Below are positions 16,391 through 27,400 of a DNA stretch of 64,000 bases, in pieces (the stretch's first letter is position 1; every line of letters begins with the position of its first letter). The translations under genes were made by a program, and so were the position numbers. The notes below the pieces were generated by a model that saw only the letters and a list, made by a program, of their open reading frames with translations, had not been told where the DNA came from and made no database searches. Origin of the DNA: Candidatus Melainabacteria bacterium MEL.A1 (GTDB lineage: Bacteria; Cyanobacteriota; Vampirovibrionia; Gastranaerophilales; Gastranaerophilaceae); assembly GCA_001765415.1 (NCBI GenBank), contig CP017245.1, positions 124,001-188,000 of the forward strand, written 5' to 3'.

Positions 16391-17329
16391 TTATCCTTTT
16401 ACTGCGCCTTCATTTTCTCCAGAGATAAAGTATCTTTGCATTGCTAAGAAAAATATCAAAATAGGAATTGTTGAGAGGATTGAGCCTGCTGCGATAAATC
16501 TCCAGTTTGATGAAAACATTCCTTGCAAGTTGTTTACTCCGACAGGCAAAGTGTACATTGCTTCTTTTGTCAACACAATACTAGGCCATAAAAATTCTCC
16601 CCACGAACCAATAAATGTAAATATTGCAAGAACGGCAAGTGATGGTTTTACCATTGGCATAAGTACTTTCCAAAACACTTGAAAAACATTGCAACCATCA
16701 ACAATTGCAGCTTCTTCCATTTCTTTGGGAATTCCTAAAAAAGCTTGGCGCATTAAAAATATCCCAAAAGCACTAACCGCAAATGGCATTATTAACCCCA
16801 TAAATCCAGCAAAATTATTTACATTATCAGTTAAATGAAGTTTTAAAGTAATCAAATAAACAGGTAACATAATTGCCTGAAATGGTATCATAATTGTTGC
16901 TAAAATCGCAAAAAATGTAATCTTTTTCCCTTTAAATTCCATTCTCGCAAGTGGATAACCTGCCATTGCTGATAAAATCAGGTTTAAAACAACTGTTCCC
17001 CCGGCAACAATCATACTGTTTATAAAATATCCGATAAAATTAACTTTATCCCAAACTCCGGTGTAGTTTGCCCAAGTAAAGTCTTGTGGTATTATTTGTG
17101 GCGGGTAAGCAAAGATGTTCTCACTATTTCCTTTTAAAGAAGTTGAAATTAACCAAATGAATGGAAAAATTGAAATTAATGAAACCAAAATAAGAACAAG
17201 ATGAGAAAAAAATGTACTTCTTATTTTTGCTGCTCGTTTACAATAGATTGCGCAATGATATGATTTGTGTATTTCTTTTTTAGCTACTTCATTTCCTAGC
17301 TGCTTAGCTGCTTCTATATTATATCTCAT
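16391..17329 (-). CDS. carbohydrate ABC transporter permease (MalG/UgpE type)
   Basis: 312 residues from the ATG at 17329, which has an AAAGGA site seven bases upstream. Six membrane segments and the EAA loop (E-E-A-A-I-V-D-G-C-N-V-F-Q-V-F-W-K-V-L-M-P) that docks the ATPase. The cytoplasmic head of about 45 residues before the first helix is longer than usual, and its DNA (about 17284-17316) resembles the repeat in pseudopilin locus 5. Overlaps the partner permease by 11 bases. No binding protein or ATPase gene is nearby, so they must be elsewhere. Confidence 0.9.
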   Translation of the reverse strand: MRYNIEAAKQLGNEVAKKEIHKSYHCAIYCKRAAKIRSTFFSHLVLILVSLISIFPFIWLISTSLKGNSENIFAYPPQIIPQDFTWANYTGVWDKVNFIGYFINSMIVAGGTVVLNLILSAMAGYPLARMEFKGKKITFFAILATIMIPFQAIMLPVYLITLKLHLTDNVNNFAGFMGLIMPFAVSAFGIFLMRQAFLGIPKEMEEAAIVDGCNVFQVFWKVLMPMVKPSLAVLAIFTFIGSWGEFLWPSIVLTKEAMYTLPVGVNNLQGMFSSNWRFIAAGSILSTIPILIFFLAMQRYFISGENEGAVKG

Positions 17330-18191
17330 ACTTATTCCTTTCAAAACAAAAAATGTTTATTAAAGAAAATAGCATTACAATGATTAATAAAACTACTGCC
17401 ATTGCAGATGCAAAACCTAGATCGAGGTTTTCAAATGCTCTTTCGTAAATATAATAAACAATTGTTTTGCTTGAATTTAAAGGTCCACCTTTGGTCATAA
17501 CGTATATTTCTGCAAAAACTTTCATAGCAGAAATTGCACTGATTGTTGTAACAAGTGCAATTGTAGGCATTATATGCGGAATTGTTACTGTTAAATGTTT
17601 AGTTAAAAAACTTGCTCCATCAATATCGCACGCTTCGTATAATTCATTTGGAACACTCATTAATGCAGCTAAATAAATTATCATATAATACCCGATACCT
17701 TTCCAAATCGTAACAATGATTACTGAATATAGTGCGTAATTTGGATCGGTTAACCAACCTATAGAGCTGAACCCAAGACTTGTTACTGCATAGTTCAAAA
17801 TTCCTTGATCTGCATAAAGCCATTTAAAAGCTATTGCAGCTACAACAATTGATACGATTACGGGTAGGTATATAAGAATTTTATATAATGTTACTCCTCT
17901 GATTTTTTGATTAATAAGAACAGCTAAAAACAGAGGAAATATCGCAAGAATTGGTACTGCTACAAATAAATATATGAAAGTATTCCACAAAACTTTATAA
18001 AAAATTGGATTATGTAATAATTTTATATAGTTTTCAAGTCCGATAAATTCTGGTTTGTATATATTTGTTGAGTAGTCTAAAAAACTTAATAAAAATGTCT
18101 GAAAAAACGGTATAAAAAAGAATATTACAAGCACTACTGCTGCCGGTAACAAAAATAAATACGGTGCATATTTGCTATAATATTTAAACAT
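17319..18191 (-). CDS. carbohydrate ABC transporter permease (MalF/UgpA type)
   Basis: 290 residues, six membrane segments, EAA loop P-N-E-L-Y-E-A-C-D-I-D-G-A-S-F. Partner of the overlapping MalG-type permease; together they form the channel of a CUT1 sugar or glycerol-phosphate importer. Substrate cannot be told. Confidence 0.9.
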   Translation of the reverse strand: MFKYYSKYAPYLFLLPAAVVLVIFFFIPFFQTFLLSFLDYSTNIYKPEFIGLENYIKLLHNPIFYKVLWNTFIYLFVAVPILAIFPLFLAVLINQKIRGVTLYKILIYLPVIVSIVVAAIAFKWLYADQGILNYAVTSLGFSSIGWLTDPNYALYSVIIVTIWKGIGYYMIIYLAALMSVPNELYEACDIDGASFLTKHLTVTIPHIMPTIALVTTISAISAMKVFAEIYVMTKGGPLNSSKTIVYYIYERAFENLDLGFASAMAVVLLIIVMLFSLINIFCFERNKYEI

Positions 18192-18230
18192 AGGTTAATT
18201 ATGACACTATTTGCAGGAACAGTCAAATTA

Positions 18231-18404
18231 TTAATAATATGTTTTAGTACTTTTATATTTCAAGTTAAAACGAAGTAAAAACCAATCTTTTAAACTTTGA
18301 GATTGATGTTTCTTGTTCTCATCCAAAATAGAATGTTCTTTATTATAATTTGCCAGTTCTTCTGTATAAATTTTATTAAATTCATTATATAATGTAACAA
18401 GAAT
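18231..18404 (-). pseudogene. 57-codon open extension in frame with the universal stress gene
   Basis: Immediately after the TAA of the gene ending at 18405, the same frame stays open for 57 codons to TAA at 18231, with a protein-like composition (Y-N-E-F-N-K-I-Y-T-E-E-L ... D-W-F-L-L-R-F-N-L-K-Y-K). It has no start codon of its own. It may be a C-terminal tail cut off by a nonsense change, a gene fragment, or chance. Confidence 0.3.
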
Positions 18405-19268
18405 TTAACTTTCGCATCTTACGAGCCAAATGTCACTAACAACATTTTCTAAAATGCGTTTACTTACCGAACCCATCAAAAATCTGTCCATTTTAGATTT
18501 GTTCCGAGATCCTAATATTATCAAATCTATTTCATTGTTTTTGGCATAATTTATGATTTCTTGTGCAGGAATACCTGTTAAGATTGTACTTTGATTAACT
18601 TCTATTCCTTTGCTTTCGATTATTTTTTTGATAGATTCAATGGCGTTTGAGGCATACATATATTGTTGTTTTTGTATATCAAGTAACCAATTTGTATCGA
18701 GAGTGCCTTCTAAAAATAACAAATTAGGGTCTTCATTAACCATGCAGATATGAACTTCTTTATCGCTAAGTTCAATATCAGATATGATTTCCCCGATTAC
18801 TGATAGTGAACATTCTGTTCCGTCGGTTGTAAATAGAACTTTTTTCTTATTGTTTTCTTTTTTTGCAATATAATCTGATATTTTACTACTATTTATAATT
18901 TCTTGAGAAACAGAACCAAGCCATTTTTGAATACCTTTTTTGCCGTGTGATCCCATTAGGATAAGGTCATATTTTTCTTTTTCGGACTGCTCTAAAATGC
19001 TTTCAATAGCAGAGCCACAATTTTTAATTCGGTTGCCGAGTTGTAAGCCAAGATTTTTGATTTCTTCTTCCGCATAGTCAAGAATTGTGTCTGCAACATT
19101 TGCACAAGAAAAAGAAAAATTTTCTTCATCAATTGTAATTTCTGCAGGAAGAATATTCCAATCAATTACACAAATTGTGTCAATTGTTGCTTGTTTAATC
19201 CAGTATGCAATGTTTTTGAGTGCATTAAAACTGATTTTAGAGCCGTCTGTGCAAAATAATATTTTCAT
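18405..19268 (-). CDS. tandem universal stress protein (two UspA domains)
   Basis: 287 residues in two UspA domains of about 140 each. Both have the ATP-binding signature: G-S-H-G-K-K-G-I-Q-K-W-L-G-S-V-S in the first and G-S-R-N-K-S-K-M-D-R-F-L-M-G-S-V-S in the second; domain starts are K-I-L-F-C-T-D-G-S and K-V-L-F-T-T-D-G-T. A cytoplasmic stress or nucleotide-sensing role is typical. AAGGAGAG precedes the ATG. Confidence 0.9.
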   Translation of the reverse strand: MKILFCTDGSKISFNALKNIAYWIKQATIDTICVIDWNILPAEITIDEENFSFSCANVADTILDYAEEEIKNLGLQLGNRIKNCGSAIESILEQSEKEKYDLILMGSHGKKGIQKWLGSVSQEIINSSKISDYIAKKENNKKKVLFTTDGTECSLSVIGEIISDIELSDKEVHICMVNEDPNLLFLEGTLDTNWLLDIQKQQYMYASNAIESIKKIIESKGIEVNQSTILTGIPAQEIINYAKNNEIDLIILGSRNKSKMDRFLMGSVSKRILENVVSDIWLVRCES

Positions 19269-19414
19269 AATCTCTCCTTTTTCAATTGTCTTTTTGGGTA
19301 TTAACTTCTAATTAATATAATTTATGTTAAGGAAAATTACATTGTCTGGTATTCTATATTTTTTTTTGTTATTATGTACTTAGGGAAATGTTTTAATAGG
19401 AATATGTTATAGTC

Positions 19415-20032
19415 ATGGCAGCGAAACAGAACATTCAACAGAAAATCAATTTAAGAGATTATAAAGACCTGATAGAAACGATTGCAAAGGTGGAATACCA
19501 AAAATTCTCATCTTCGCACTTGATTGAGTTGCCTGAACTTATTAATATCGGAAATCATACTTTATACATATTATTTAAAAATCATTCTCCTGAAAATTAT
19601 AACAATACTTATCTTTCTACTGCTATAAAATGGGCTATCAGAAATGAAGTTAGAAGACGTTACAAATGGTATTCTCTAAAAAACAGAAGGCAACAGAGTG
19701 TAGAAGATGATGGAAATTTGAGGGAAGAAGTTTACAAAACAATTCTTTCTATTGATGAATTGCAAGATGCGGAAGTTCCTATTCAAATTAAAGCAGAAGA
19801 TAAAACTCCTGAAGAATCAATTGAGCTTGTTGAATTGAAGGCAGAAATAATTGAATCTATGAAAAAACTTCCTGCAAGAGAGCGTGAATTAATTGAATAT
19901 AAGTTTTTTAAAGAGAAAAAATTGAGAGAAATTGCAGAAGAATTTAATATTTCGCAGTCGAGAATATCACGTATTATTCAGTCTGGATTAGATAAAATTA
20001 AAAGGGATTTAAAAAGACAGGGGATTTTGTAG
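19415..20032 (+). CDS. sigma-70 family RNA polymerase sigma factor (group 3-like)
   Basis: 205 residues. Region 2 is recognisable around Y-L-S-T-A-I-K-W-A-I-R-N-E-V-R-R-R-Y; region 4 is clear at the C-terminus (L-P-A-R-E-R-E-L-I-E-Y-K-F and a helix-turn-helix I-A-E-E-F-N-I-S-Q-S-R-I-S-R-I-I). Region 1 is absent and region 3 reduced, so it is an alternative factor, not the housekeeping one. No anti-sigma factor is adjacent. The stop overlaps the gcvPB start by one base (TAGTG), an odd pairing with a metabolic gene. Confidence 0.8.
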   Translation: MAAKQNIQQKINLRDYKDLIETIAKVEYQKFSSSHLIELPELINIGNHTLYILFKNHSPENYNNTYLSTAIKWAIRNEVRRRYKWYSLKNRRQQSVEDDGNLREEVYKTILSIDELQDAEVPIQIKAEDKTPEESIELVELKAEIIESMKKLPARERELIEYKFFKEKKLREIAEEFNISQSRISRIIQSGLDKIKRDLKRQGIL

Positions 20033-21459
20033 TGAAAACAATTTTTGAAAAAAGTAATGGGGTTACAGGTATTGAATTAACAGACGAAAAAGAAGATTTG
20101 ACCTTTTTAGACAAAAATTTTGTTAGAGAAGGTGATATAGGCTTGCCTAGTGTCAGTGAATTAGAGGCAATGCGTCATTATAAAGAATTATCAGATTTGA
20201 ATTTTTGTATAGAAAAAGGTTTTTATCCTTTGGGTTCTTGTACTATGAAGTATAATCCAAAAGTTAATGAACTTTTGGCTGGACTTGAAGGCTTTATAAA
20301 TCTTCATCCGTTATCAGAAGATGAAGATTGTCAAGGTGCTTTGGAACTTATGTTTAAGTTGCAAGAGGCTTTGAAAAAAATTACCGGAATGGATGCTGTT
20401 ACATTGCAACCGGCTGCAGGTGCGCATGGTGAATTAACCGGTATGATGGTAATTAAAAAATATTTTGAAGTAAAAGGTGAAATTCGTAAAAAGGTTATTA
20501 TTCCTGATTCTGCTCACGGAACGAACCCCGCAAGTGCGCATTTGTGCGGATTTGATGTTGTTCCGGTGAAATCAAATGAAAAAGGACAGGTTGATGTTGA
20601 AGCATTGAAAGAGCTTTTGGATAGTGATGTCGCTGCAATTATGATGACTAACCCGAATACTTTGGGAATTTATGAAGAAAATGTTCTTGAAATTTCTAAA
20701 TTGATGCACGAGAATGGTTCATTATTGTACTATGACGGAGCTAACTTTAATGCAATTATGGGACATACAAATCCAAAATTGATGGGGTTTGACGTAGTTC
20801 ATTTGAATTTGCACAAAACATTTTCAACTCCTCATGGTGGTGGTGGACCTGGTGCAGGACCTGTTTGTGTTGTTGAAAAATTGAAGGATTATTTGCCTGT
20901 TCCGACAGTTGCTTTTGATGGTGAAAATTATTATAGAAACTATAATTTGAAAAACTCAGTGGGTAGTGTAAAAGGTTTTTATGGTAATTTTGGAGTGCTT
21001 GTCAGGGCTTATGCCTACATTTTAATGATGGGTGATAATCTAAAAGAAGCTAGCGAAAATGCCGTATTGAATGCCAATTATTTGAAAGAAAAATTGAAGG
21101 GTGCATATTTATTACCTTATGATGAACCTTGTATGCACGAATTTGTTCTTTCTGGAGAGAAACAAAAACATGAAAATGGTGTTTCAACTCTAAATATTGC
21201 AAAAGCACTGATGGATGAAAATACCCATCCGCCAACGGTTTATTTCCCTCTGATTGTTCATGAAGCAATTATGATTGAGCCGACAGAATCAGAAACCAAA
21301 CAAGTTTTGGATGAGTTTGTCGATGCAATGTTGAAAATTGCAAAAGTAGCTAAAACTAATCCGGAAGTAGTCATTTCAGCTCCGCATACAACTCCGGTTA
21401 AACGTTTAGATGAAACGCTTGCAGCACGTCATCCTGATTTGAAATATACACAACAATAA
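20032..21459 (+). CDS. gcvPB: glycine dehydrogenase (decarboxylating) subunit 2
   Basis: 475 residues, PLP-dependent P-protein beta subunit of the glycine cleavage system, carrying the cofactor lysine K262 in N-L-H-K-T-F-S-T-P-H-G-G-G-G. The family start G-F-Y-P-L-G-S-C-T-M-K-Y-N-P-K is present. GTG start overlapping the sigma factor stop. The other cleavage genes (gcvPA, gcvT, gcvH) are not in this window. Confidence 0.95.
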   Translation: MKTIFEKSNGVTGIELTDEKEDLTFLDKNFVREGDIGLPSVSELEAMRHYKELSDLNFCIEKGFYPLGSCTMKYNPKVNELLAGLEGFINLHPLSEDEDCQGALELMFKLQEALKKITGMDAVTLQPAAGAHGELTGMMVIKKYFEVKGEIRKKVIIPDSAHGTNPASAHLCGFDVVPVKSNEKGQVDVEALKELLDSDVAAIMMTNPNTLGIYEENVLEISKLMHENGSLLYYDGANFNAIMGHTNPKLMGFDVVHLNLHKTFSTPHGGGGPGAGPVCVVEKLKDYLPVPTVAFDGENYYRNYNLKNSVGSVKGFYGNFGVLVRAYAYILMMGDNLKEASENAVLNANYLKEKLKGAYLLPYDEPCMHEFVLSGEKQKHENGVSTLNIAKALMDENTHPPTVYFPLIVHEAIMIEPTESETKQVLDEFVDAMLKIAKVAKTNPEVVISAPHTTPVKRLDETLAARHPDLKYTQQ

Positions 21460-21470
21460 GAGATAAAAAT

Positions 21471-22625
21471 ATGAGTAAAGAAGATAAAAAAGTTAAAGTA
21501 GCATTTCCCCATATGGGTTCTGTATGTATAGCATGGGCTGCTGCACTAAAGAAAATTGGTGTAGAACCTTTTATTCCGCCTTATACAAGTAAAAAAACAT
21601 TGTCTTTGGGAACTAAACATTCTCCTGAAGCTATTTGTTTGCCATATAAATTGATTTTAGGAAACTTTATTGAAGCAATTGAAGGTGGTGCTGATTATGT
21701 TGCAATGATTACATCTCCGGGATGTTGCAGATTAGGACAATATGGTAATAGCATTGAAAATGCGCTTGTGGATATGGGATATCATGCCAGATACATAGAA
21801 CTTTCCCTTTATGACGGAATTAAAGGTATGTATAATGTGTTAAAAGAAATCAGTGGAAAAAATGATCCAATTTTGTTTGCAAGAGCTATTAATATTGCAA
21901 TAAGAAAAATGTTTTTGCTTGATGATTTGGAAGAAAATTTAGCTTATTACAGAGCTAGAGAAATAAATCAAGGTGATGCAGACAAACATTATGCTAAAGC
22001 TTTACAGTATATCAAAGATGTAGAACATTCCAGAGATTTGAAACGTGCTAAGAAGTTAGCTTTTGATGAAATGAAAAAAGTTAAAATCGATGAGAAGAAA
22101 GAAGTTTTGAAAGTTGATTTGACTGGAGAAATTTATTTGGTTTGCGATGCTTTTTCAAATCAAAATATAACTAAAGAGCTTGGTAAAATGGGAGTTCAAG
22201 TTCGAAGGAGCTTGACTGTAAGTAGTTTTATTAAAGATGCAATTATTCCGAAAGTTTTTAGAGATGGTGAAACTCACCTCCAAAGGGCATATCGTCTTGC
22301 AAAACCTTATTTGATGAGGGATATAGGTGGAGATTCTTTGGAGTGCGTTTCTGATGTTGCTTATGCAAATGAAAGAGGGATTGATGGTATTATTCACATA
22401 AGCCCATTCACTTGTATGCCGGAAATTATGTCGCAAAATATTTTTCCTGCAATGAGAGAAAATTGTGATATCCCTATTTTACCGTTGATTATGGATGAAC
22501 AAACAGGAAAAGCCGGATATTTGACAAGATTGGAAGCTTTTGTAGATTTGATGAGAAGACGTAAACGTAAATTAGCAAAAGAAAAATCTCAAAGTGAAAA
22601 AATTGCTGTTGAAGTTGAAAAGTAG
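21471..22625 (+). CDS. 2-hydroxyacyl-CoA dehydratase/activase-related protein
   Basis: 384 residues with the conserved start of this family: V-A-F-P-H-M-G-S-V-C, P-P-Y-T-S-K-K-T-L-S-L-G, A-I-C-L-P-Y-K and S-P-G-C-C-R-L-G-Q-Y-G, giving Cys19, Cys56, Cys85 and Cys86 as likely iron-sulfur ligands. I cannot tell the substrate; paralogues are often called CoA protein activase. Eleven bases after gcvPB, so probably co-transcribed. Confidence 0.75.
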   Translation: MSKEDKKVKVAFPHMGSVCIAWAAALKKIGVEPFIPPYTSKKTLSLGTKHSPEAICLPYKLILGNFIEAIEGGADYVAMITSPGCCRLGQYGNSIENALVDMGYHARYIELSLYDGIKGMYNVLKEISGKNDPILFARAINIAIRKMFLLDDLEENLAYYRAREINQGDADKHYAKALQYIKDVEHSRDLKRAKKLAFDEMKKVKIDEKKEVLKVDLTGEIYLVCDAFSNQNITKELGKMGVQVRRSLTVSSFIKDAIIPKVFRDGETHLQRAYRLAKPYLMRDIGGDSLECVSDVAYANERGIDGIIHISPFTCMPEIMSQNIFPAMRENCDIPILPLIMDEQTGKAGYLTRLEAFVDLMRRRKRKLAKEKSQSEKIAVEVEK

Positions 22626-22656
22626 TTTGTTGATAAATTTTTAAAGGATATATAAT

Positions 22657-23511
22657 ATGCGTGAATTGTTTAAAGAGGCAATAAAGGTAACTAATTATAA
22701 TATTATTTTGGCAATTCCATTGATTGTGTTTATAAAAGTGCTTGATTTGTATTCTCTTTATTCAAAATACAATATTGATTCAACTCCAAAATTTTTAATT
22801 GCCTCAATAACAGTTTTGTTTATGTTTGGGGTGTTTTGTGCCGGTTGGTTTTATATGGTAAAAGGTGCGGTTAAACTTTCTAAGAAAATTTTTATACTAG
22901 ATACTGATAGGGCTAAGGCGACGCTACATTTGTTCAAAAAATTTCCTGTCGGGGTTGGAAAATTTTTCCTATCATTTGTTGGTGTTTATGTAATATTTTT
23001 GTTTATTCAAGCAATTGCAACTCCAATTGTATATTTGTTAGGAGTAAATATAATTGGTGGTTTGGATACAGAATCAATGCAGCATTTACAAGAATTAGCT
23101 ATAAATTCTGAATTGGCTGCAAATCAGGGAATGCCTGCGTTTATAGATAAATTATCTGTTGAGCAAATTATATTTTTTGGTAAATGGAGTTTATTATTTA
23201 TGTCTGTAACATCAATTGTTATGTACTTTTTGATGTTGTGGATTCCTGAGATAATTTGTTTTACTCCAAATCCATTCTTGGCACTTTGGAAATCTATAGT
23301 AAAATTATTTAAAGATTTCTTTACAACTATAAGATTGTTTATTACATTGTGGTTTATGGGTTTTGTGTTACTATTTATAAATACTTTTGCGGTAATAAAT
23401 CCATTTGCTTATATCGTAATGAGTATTATATTGTTCTATTTCTCTGTTTATTTAGTTGTGTTGATATTCTTGTATTTTGATAAAAAGTATGCGGGTGGAG
23501 ATGAACAATAG
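22657..23511 (+). CDS. multi-pass membrane protein of unknown function
   Basis: 284 residues with five to six hydrophobic segments, acidic middle loop (about residues 130-165) and no catalytic motif. Clear AAAGGA ribosome site. Overlaps miaA by 11 bases. Resembles the uncharacterised integral-membrane proteins of the glycerophosphodiester-phosphodiesterase membrane-domain kind only in general topology. Confidence 0.8.
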   Translation: MRELFKEAIKVTNYNIILAIPLIVFIKVLDLYSLYSKYNIDSTPKFLIASITVLFMFGVFCAGWFYMVKGAVKLSKKIFILDTDRAKATLHLFKKFPVGVGKFFLSFVGVYVIFLFIQAIATPIVYLLGVNIIGGLDTESMQHLQELAINSELAANQGMPAFIDKLSVEQIIFFGKWSLLFMSVTSIVMYFLMLWIPEIICFTPNPFLALWKSIVKLFKDFFTTIRLFITLWFMGFVLLFINTFAVINPFAYIVMSIILFYFSVYLVVLIFLYFDKKYAGGDEQ

Positions 23512-24367
23512 GGTTATTGCTGTTGTTGGAGCTACTGCGAGTGGAAAAACTTCATACGCAATAGAGTTGGCTAAAAAAATAAATGGTGAAATAATTTCAG
23601 CAGATTCAAGGCTTGTATATAAGGGAATGGATATTGGGACTGCAAAACCAACAATTGATGAGATGCAAGAAATTCCGCATTATATGATTGATGTTGTAGA
23701 ACCGGAATATAATTATTCTGTTGGGTTGTATGTAAAAGAGGCTAAGAAACATATAACGGATATAATTTCACGTGGTAAAGTTCCGATTGTCGCAGGTGGA
23801 ACAGGGTTATATTTTAGGGTTTTGTTAGAGAATTATGATTTGCCGGATGTAAAACCTGATTATGAATTGAGAAAAGAACTATCAAGTTATTCTTATGAAG
23901 AATTACTGGAAATGCTTACTAAATTAGATGAAAAAGCTGCAAATTCTGTTGAAAAAAATGATAAAAAGAAATTAATTCGTTATATAGAGATTATAAAATT
24001 AGCCGGTAAACCATTGGATTTGGTTCGTGGAGTTAAAGAAAAAGAGTTTAATGTTGAATGGGTAGGTCTAAACTTCCCTAGAGAAATTTTATATGACAGA
24101 ATTAATAAAAGAGTTGATTTGATGATTGAGCAAGGTTTGATTGACGAAACTAAAAAATTACTCCAAAAACATGGAAGAATTTCTAATATAACAGACACAA
24201 TCGGGTATAGAGAAGTATTATCTTATCTTGATGGGGAATTGTCTTTAGATGTGGCAAAAGATAAATTAAAGCAAAATACTCGAAATTATGCTAAACGTCA
24301 ATTGACTTGGTTTAGGAAAAACGAGCAAATTAACTGGAATTGTTATCCGGATAGAAAGAAAAAATAA
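23501..24367 (+). CDS. miaA: tRNA dimethylallyltransferase
   Basis: Adds the isopentenyl group to A37 of tRNAs reading UNN codons. P-loop G-A-T-A-S-G-K-T, then I-I-S-A-D-S-R-L-V-Y-K-G-M-D-I-G-T-A-K-P, V-A-G-G-T-G-L-Y, and the DTIGYRE segment. In the DSR position most homologues have DSMQVY; here it is DSRLVY. I choose the ATG at 23501 because homologues begin just before the P-loop; an ATG at 23489 is possible. Confidence 0.94.
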   Translation: MNNRVIAVVGATASGKTSYAIELAKKINGEIISADSRLVYKGMDIGTAKPTIDEMQEIPHYMIDVVEPEYNYSVGLYVKEAKKHITDIISRGKVPIVAGGTGLYFRVLLENYDLPDVKPDYELRKELSSYSYEELLEMLTKLDEKAANSVEKNDKKKLIRYIEIIKLAGKPLDLVRGVKEKEFNVEWVGLNFPREILYDRINKRVDLMIEQGLIDETKKLLQKHGRISNITDTIGYREVLSYLDGELSLDVAKDKLKQNTRNYAKRQLTWFRKNEQINWNCYPDRKKK

Positions 24368-24422
24368 GCTTTAAAAATTTGTGTAATTGTGTTAAAATTA
24401 TCCACAAAAGAGGGATATTATT

Positions 24423-27400
24423 ATGAATAAGTATTTGAAATATACGCTAATTAGCGTTGTGTCAGTGATTGTTGTTTTGTATATGTGTTTTTTGATTGCT
24501 CCTTTATTTTTGACTGGGGTAGTAAATTCTTATAGTGGGGAAATTTCAAATATTATAGAAAAATCTTGCGGGTTTAAGGTAAAACTTGATAATATAAATA
24601 TTGTGTCTACTCCAAAATTGACAATTGGCGCAAAGGTTGGGCATGTTGAAGTTGCTTTACCAACTGGTGAAAAGTTCTTAACAGTTGATAATGTACAAGC
24701 CAAAATGTCATTAATTCCTATATTAGCAAGACGAATTGAAGCTGATATGGTTGGAGCTGATAATATTAATTTGAACTTAAAAGTAAAAAAAGATGGAAAA
24801 TTTTTAATAGAAGATTATATTCCTCAGAATAATGATAATGATGACGGGGCATCACAAGTTCTTACTGCTCTGCCATATGGCTTAAAACTATCAAACCACC
24901 TCCCTAACATCAATATAAACAATTATAATATAGCATTTATAGATATTCCTACAGATAAAATGTATTCTATTTACGGAAACAATATTTCTATAACGGATTT
25001 TATCTTGAATAAAAAAATAAAAGTTGCTCTTGATGGTAAGGTTATGTTGCAGGATAGAGAGCAATTCAATTATGATGTTAAATTGTTAAACAAAATAATG
25101 CCGAATATTGATTTGAATGATATTGTGTTTGCAGGAAAAGAAGAAGAAACTACAAATCAAACCGATTTTAATATAAATGTAATTGATATATTTAAAGCGA
25201 TATATAAAAATCAATTGACTGCGGATATTAAAGGGGATATCAAAACTGGTGGAACTCTTGACAATATTGATATGTTAGGCTCAATTGATGTAACAAATTT
25301 AGGGGTTGCGGTAGATGGTCAAAAATTACCTTCTAGTTCTGTTGATATAAAATTTAAAGGAAATGGTATTAAATTATATACAAAACTATACACTGCTGAT
25401 AAAGAATTAACAGAATTGGTTGGAAATTTCAAAACAGGCAAACATCCAAAAATTGATTTGAATTGCAAGTCAAATGCGCAATTTAAAAGTGTATTTGATT
25501 TGATAGATAGTGTCGCAAAATCATTTGATTATAATGATTTAGATACATTGACTGCAACAGGTGGAATTGATGCTGATTTTAATATCAAATCTAATTTGAA
25601 AACTATTGAATCTTCAGGATATTTAAAAATTCCTTCTGCCTCTATTGCTTATAAGCTGTACAATGCAGCGGTAAATAATATTAGTGCAGATATTGATTTT
25701 GCAAATAATATGATAAATATTAGAAAAGCTGGTTTAACAGTATTAGGACAACCATTAAAAATTAGTGGTTCTGTAACTCAAGATGCAACGGCTGATTTAT
25801 TGGTTACGGCTGATAAACTTCAACTCAAAGGGTTGCTTTTGGCTGCGGGGCAAATGGCTTTGTTGAAAGAAAATCAAATTTATAGTGGAACTGTTTCTAT
25901 GAATGCGTCTATAAATGGAAAATTAGACAAAATTGTTCCTAAAGTTAATTTGAGTATTGATAACGTTAATTTGAAAAACACTCCGTCTAATACGTCAATA
26001 AGAGTTGCTAATTCAAAAGTTAATTTGACAACTGATGGTAAGAAAATGGATGGATTGGTTAATGTCGCAGGAGCTAAGGTTATTAATCCAATGGCAACAA
26101 TTTCAGCTCCTTTAACTAAAATATCTTTTGGAGAAAAAGATATTTTAATTAACAGTGCATATATCATATTAGATAATTCAAGGATAGATATTACAGGAAA
26201 AGTTGCAGATTATATGTCCAAAAATTTAACCTTTAATATCAAGGCAAAAGGAAATCTTTTAGGTTCGGATTTGCGCTCAATGATACCGAAAGATTTTAGA
26301 AGTTTTGTTACTGCTAATGGAAAATTACCTTTGGTGGTTAATGTTACCGGAGATGAGAAAAAACAAGATATTGCGTTTAGTTTAACATCAAATCCAACTA
26401 ATTATGTGTCAATTCTTTCTGTTGATCAATTGAAAGGTAAAACAACCGTAATTAAAGGAAATGCAAAATTAAGCGGTGATAGTTTGAAATTCTCTGATAC
26501 GGGAATTTTTGCAAATGGCGTTGGAGTTTGTTATTTGAAGGGTGGAATTAGTGATTTGTATAAATCTCAAAAATTGAACCTAAATGTATCTACTCCAAAC
26601 AGTGTTACGTTTGTAATTCCGGGATTTAATAAGTCTAAAGTTACGGCGATAGGTAATATTGATGTAAATGGTGTTGCTGCAAATCCTATTCTTAAAGGTT
26701 CTGCAACAGTTCCATTGGTTAAAATTCCGGAAGTTCCTCTAACAATGTCTGATATGCAAATTTCTTTAAATGGACCGATTGTTAAAGGGAAAGGATCTCT
26801 TAAAAAGTTTGTGACCGGTGGGATTGTTGCTGAAAACTTGACATCGGATTTCAATTTAACAAATAATGTATTTAATTTGAAAAATATAACAGGAGAAGCT
26901 TTTTCCGGAAAAGTAAATGGGAATATTTCGTATAATATAAATAATGGGCATATTGGAGTAGTATTTAACGGTTCTGGCATGAATGCAGAAAAGGCAATTG
27001 AGGGTGCTGCAGGACTTAAAAACGCTTTGTCCGGAAAATTGAATTTTAATGCGAATGTTGCTTTACACGGAACAACTGATGTGGAGATGATGAAGAACTT
27101 GAAAGGAAAGGCATCATTTGATATCTCAGACGGTTCGTTTGGAAATATTGGTAGATTTGAAAACTTCTTGTTCGCTCAAAACTTGCAACAAAACAGTATT
27201 ATAAAAGCTGCTATAAATTCAATAAAATCGCTTCCGGCTATAAAAAATACCGCACACTTTAAGACAGTTTCAGGTAATATGACATTTAATAATGGTTGGG
27301 CAGTATTAAATCCTGTCAAAACATCAGGGCCTTCAATGGCATATTACGTAAAAGGTAGGTATAACCTTTTGAACTCTACAGCAAATGTGATTATTTTAGG

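Noticed and set aside
26567..26980. Antisense ORF of 137 codons inside the AsmA-like gene
   Set aside because: The sense frame has the clear family pattern; the antisense has no start context.
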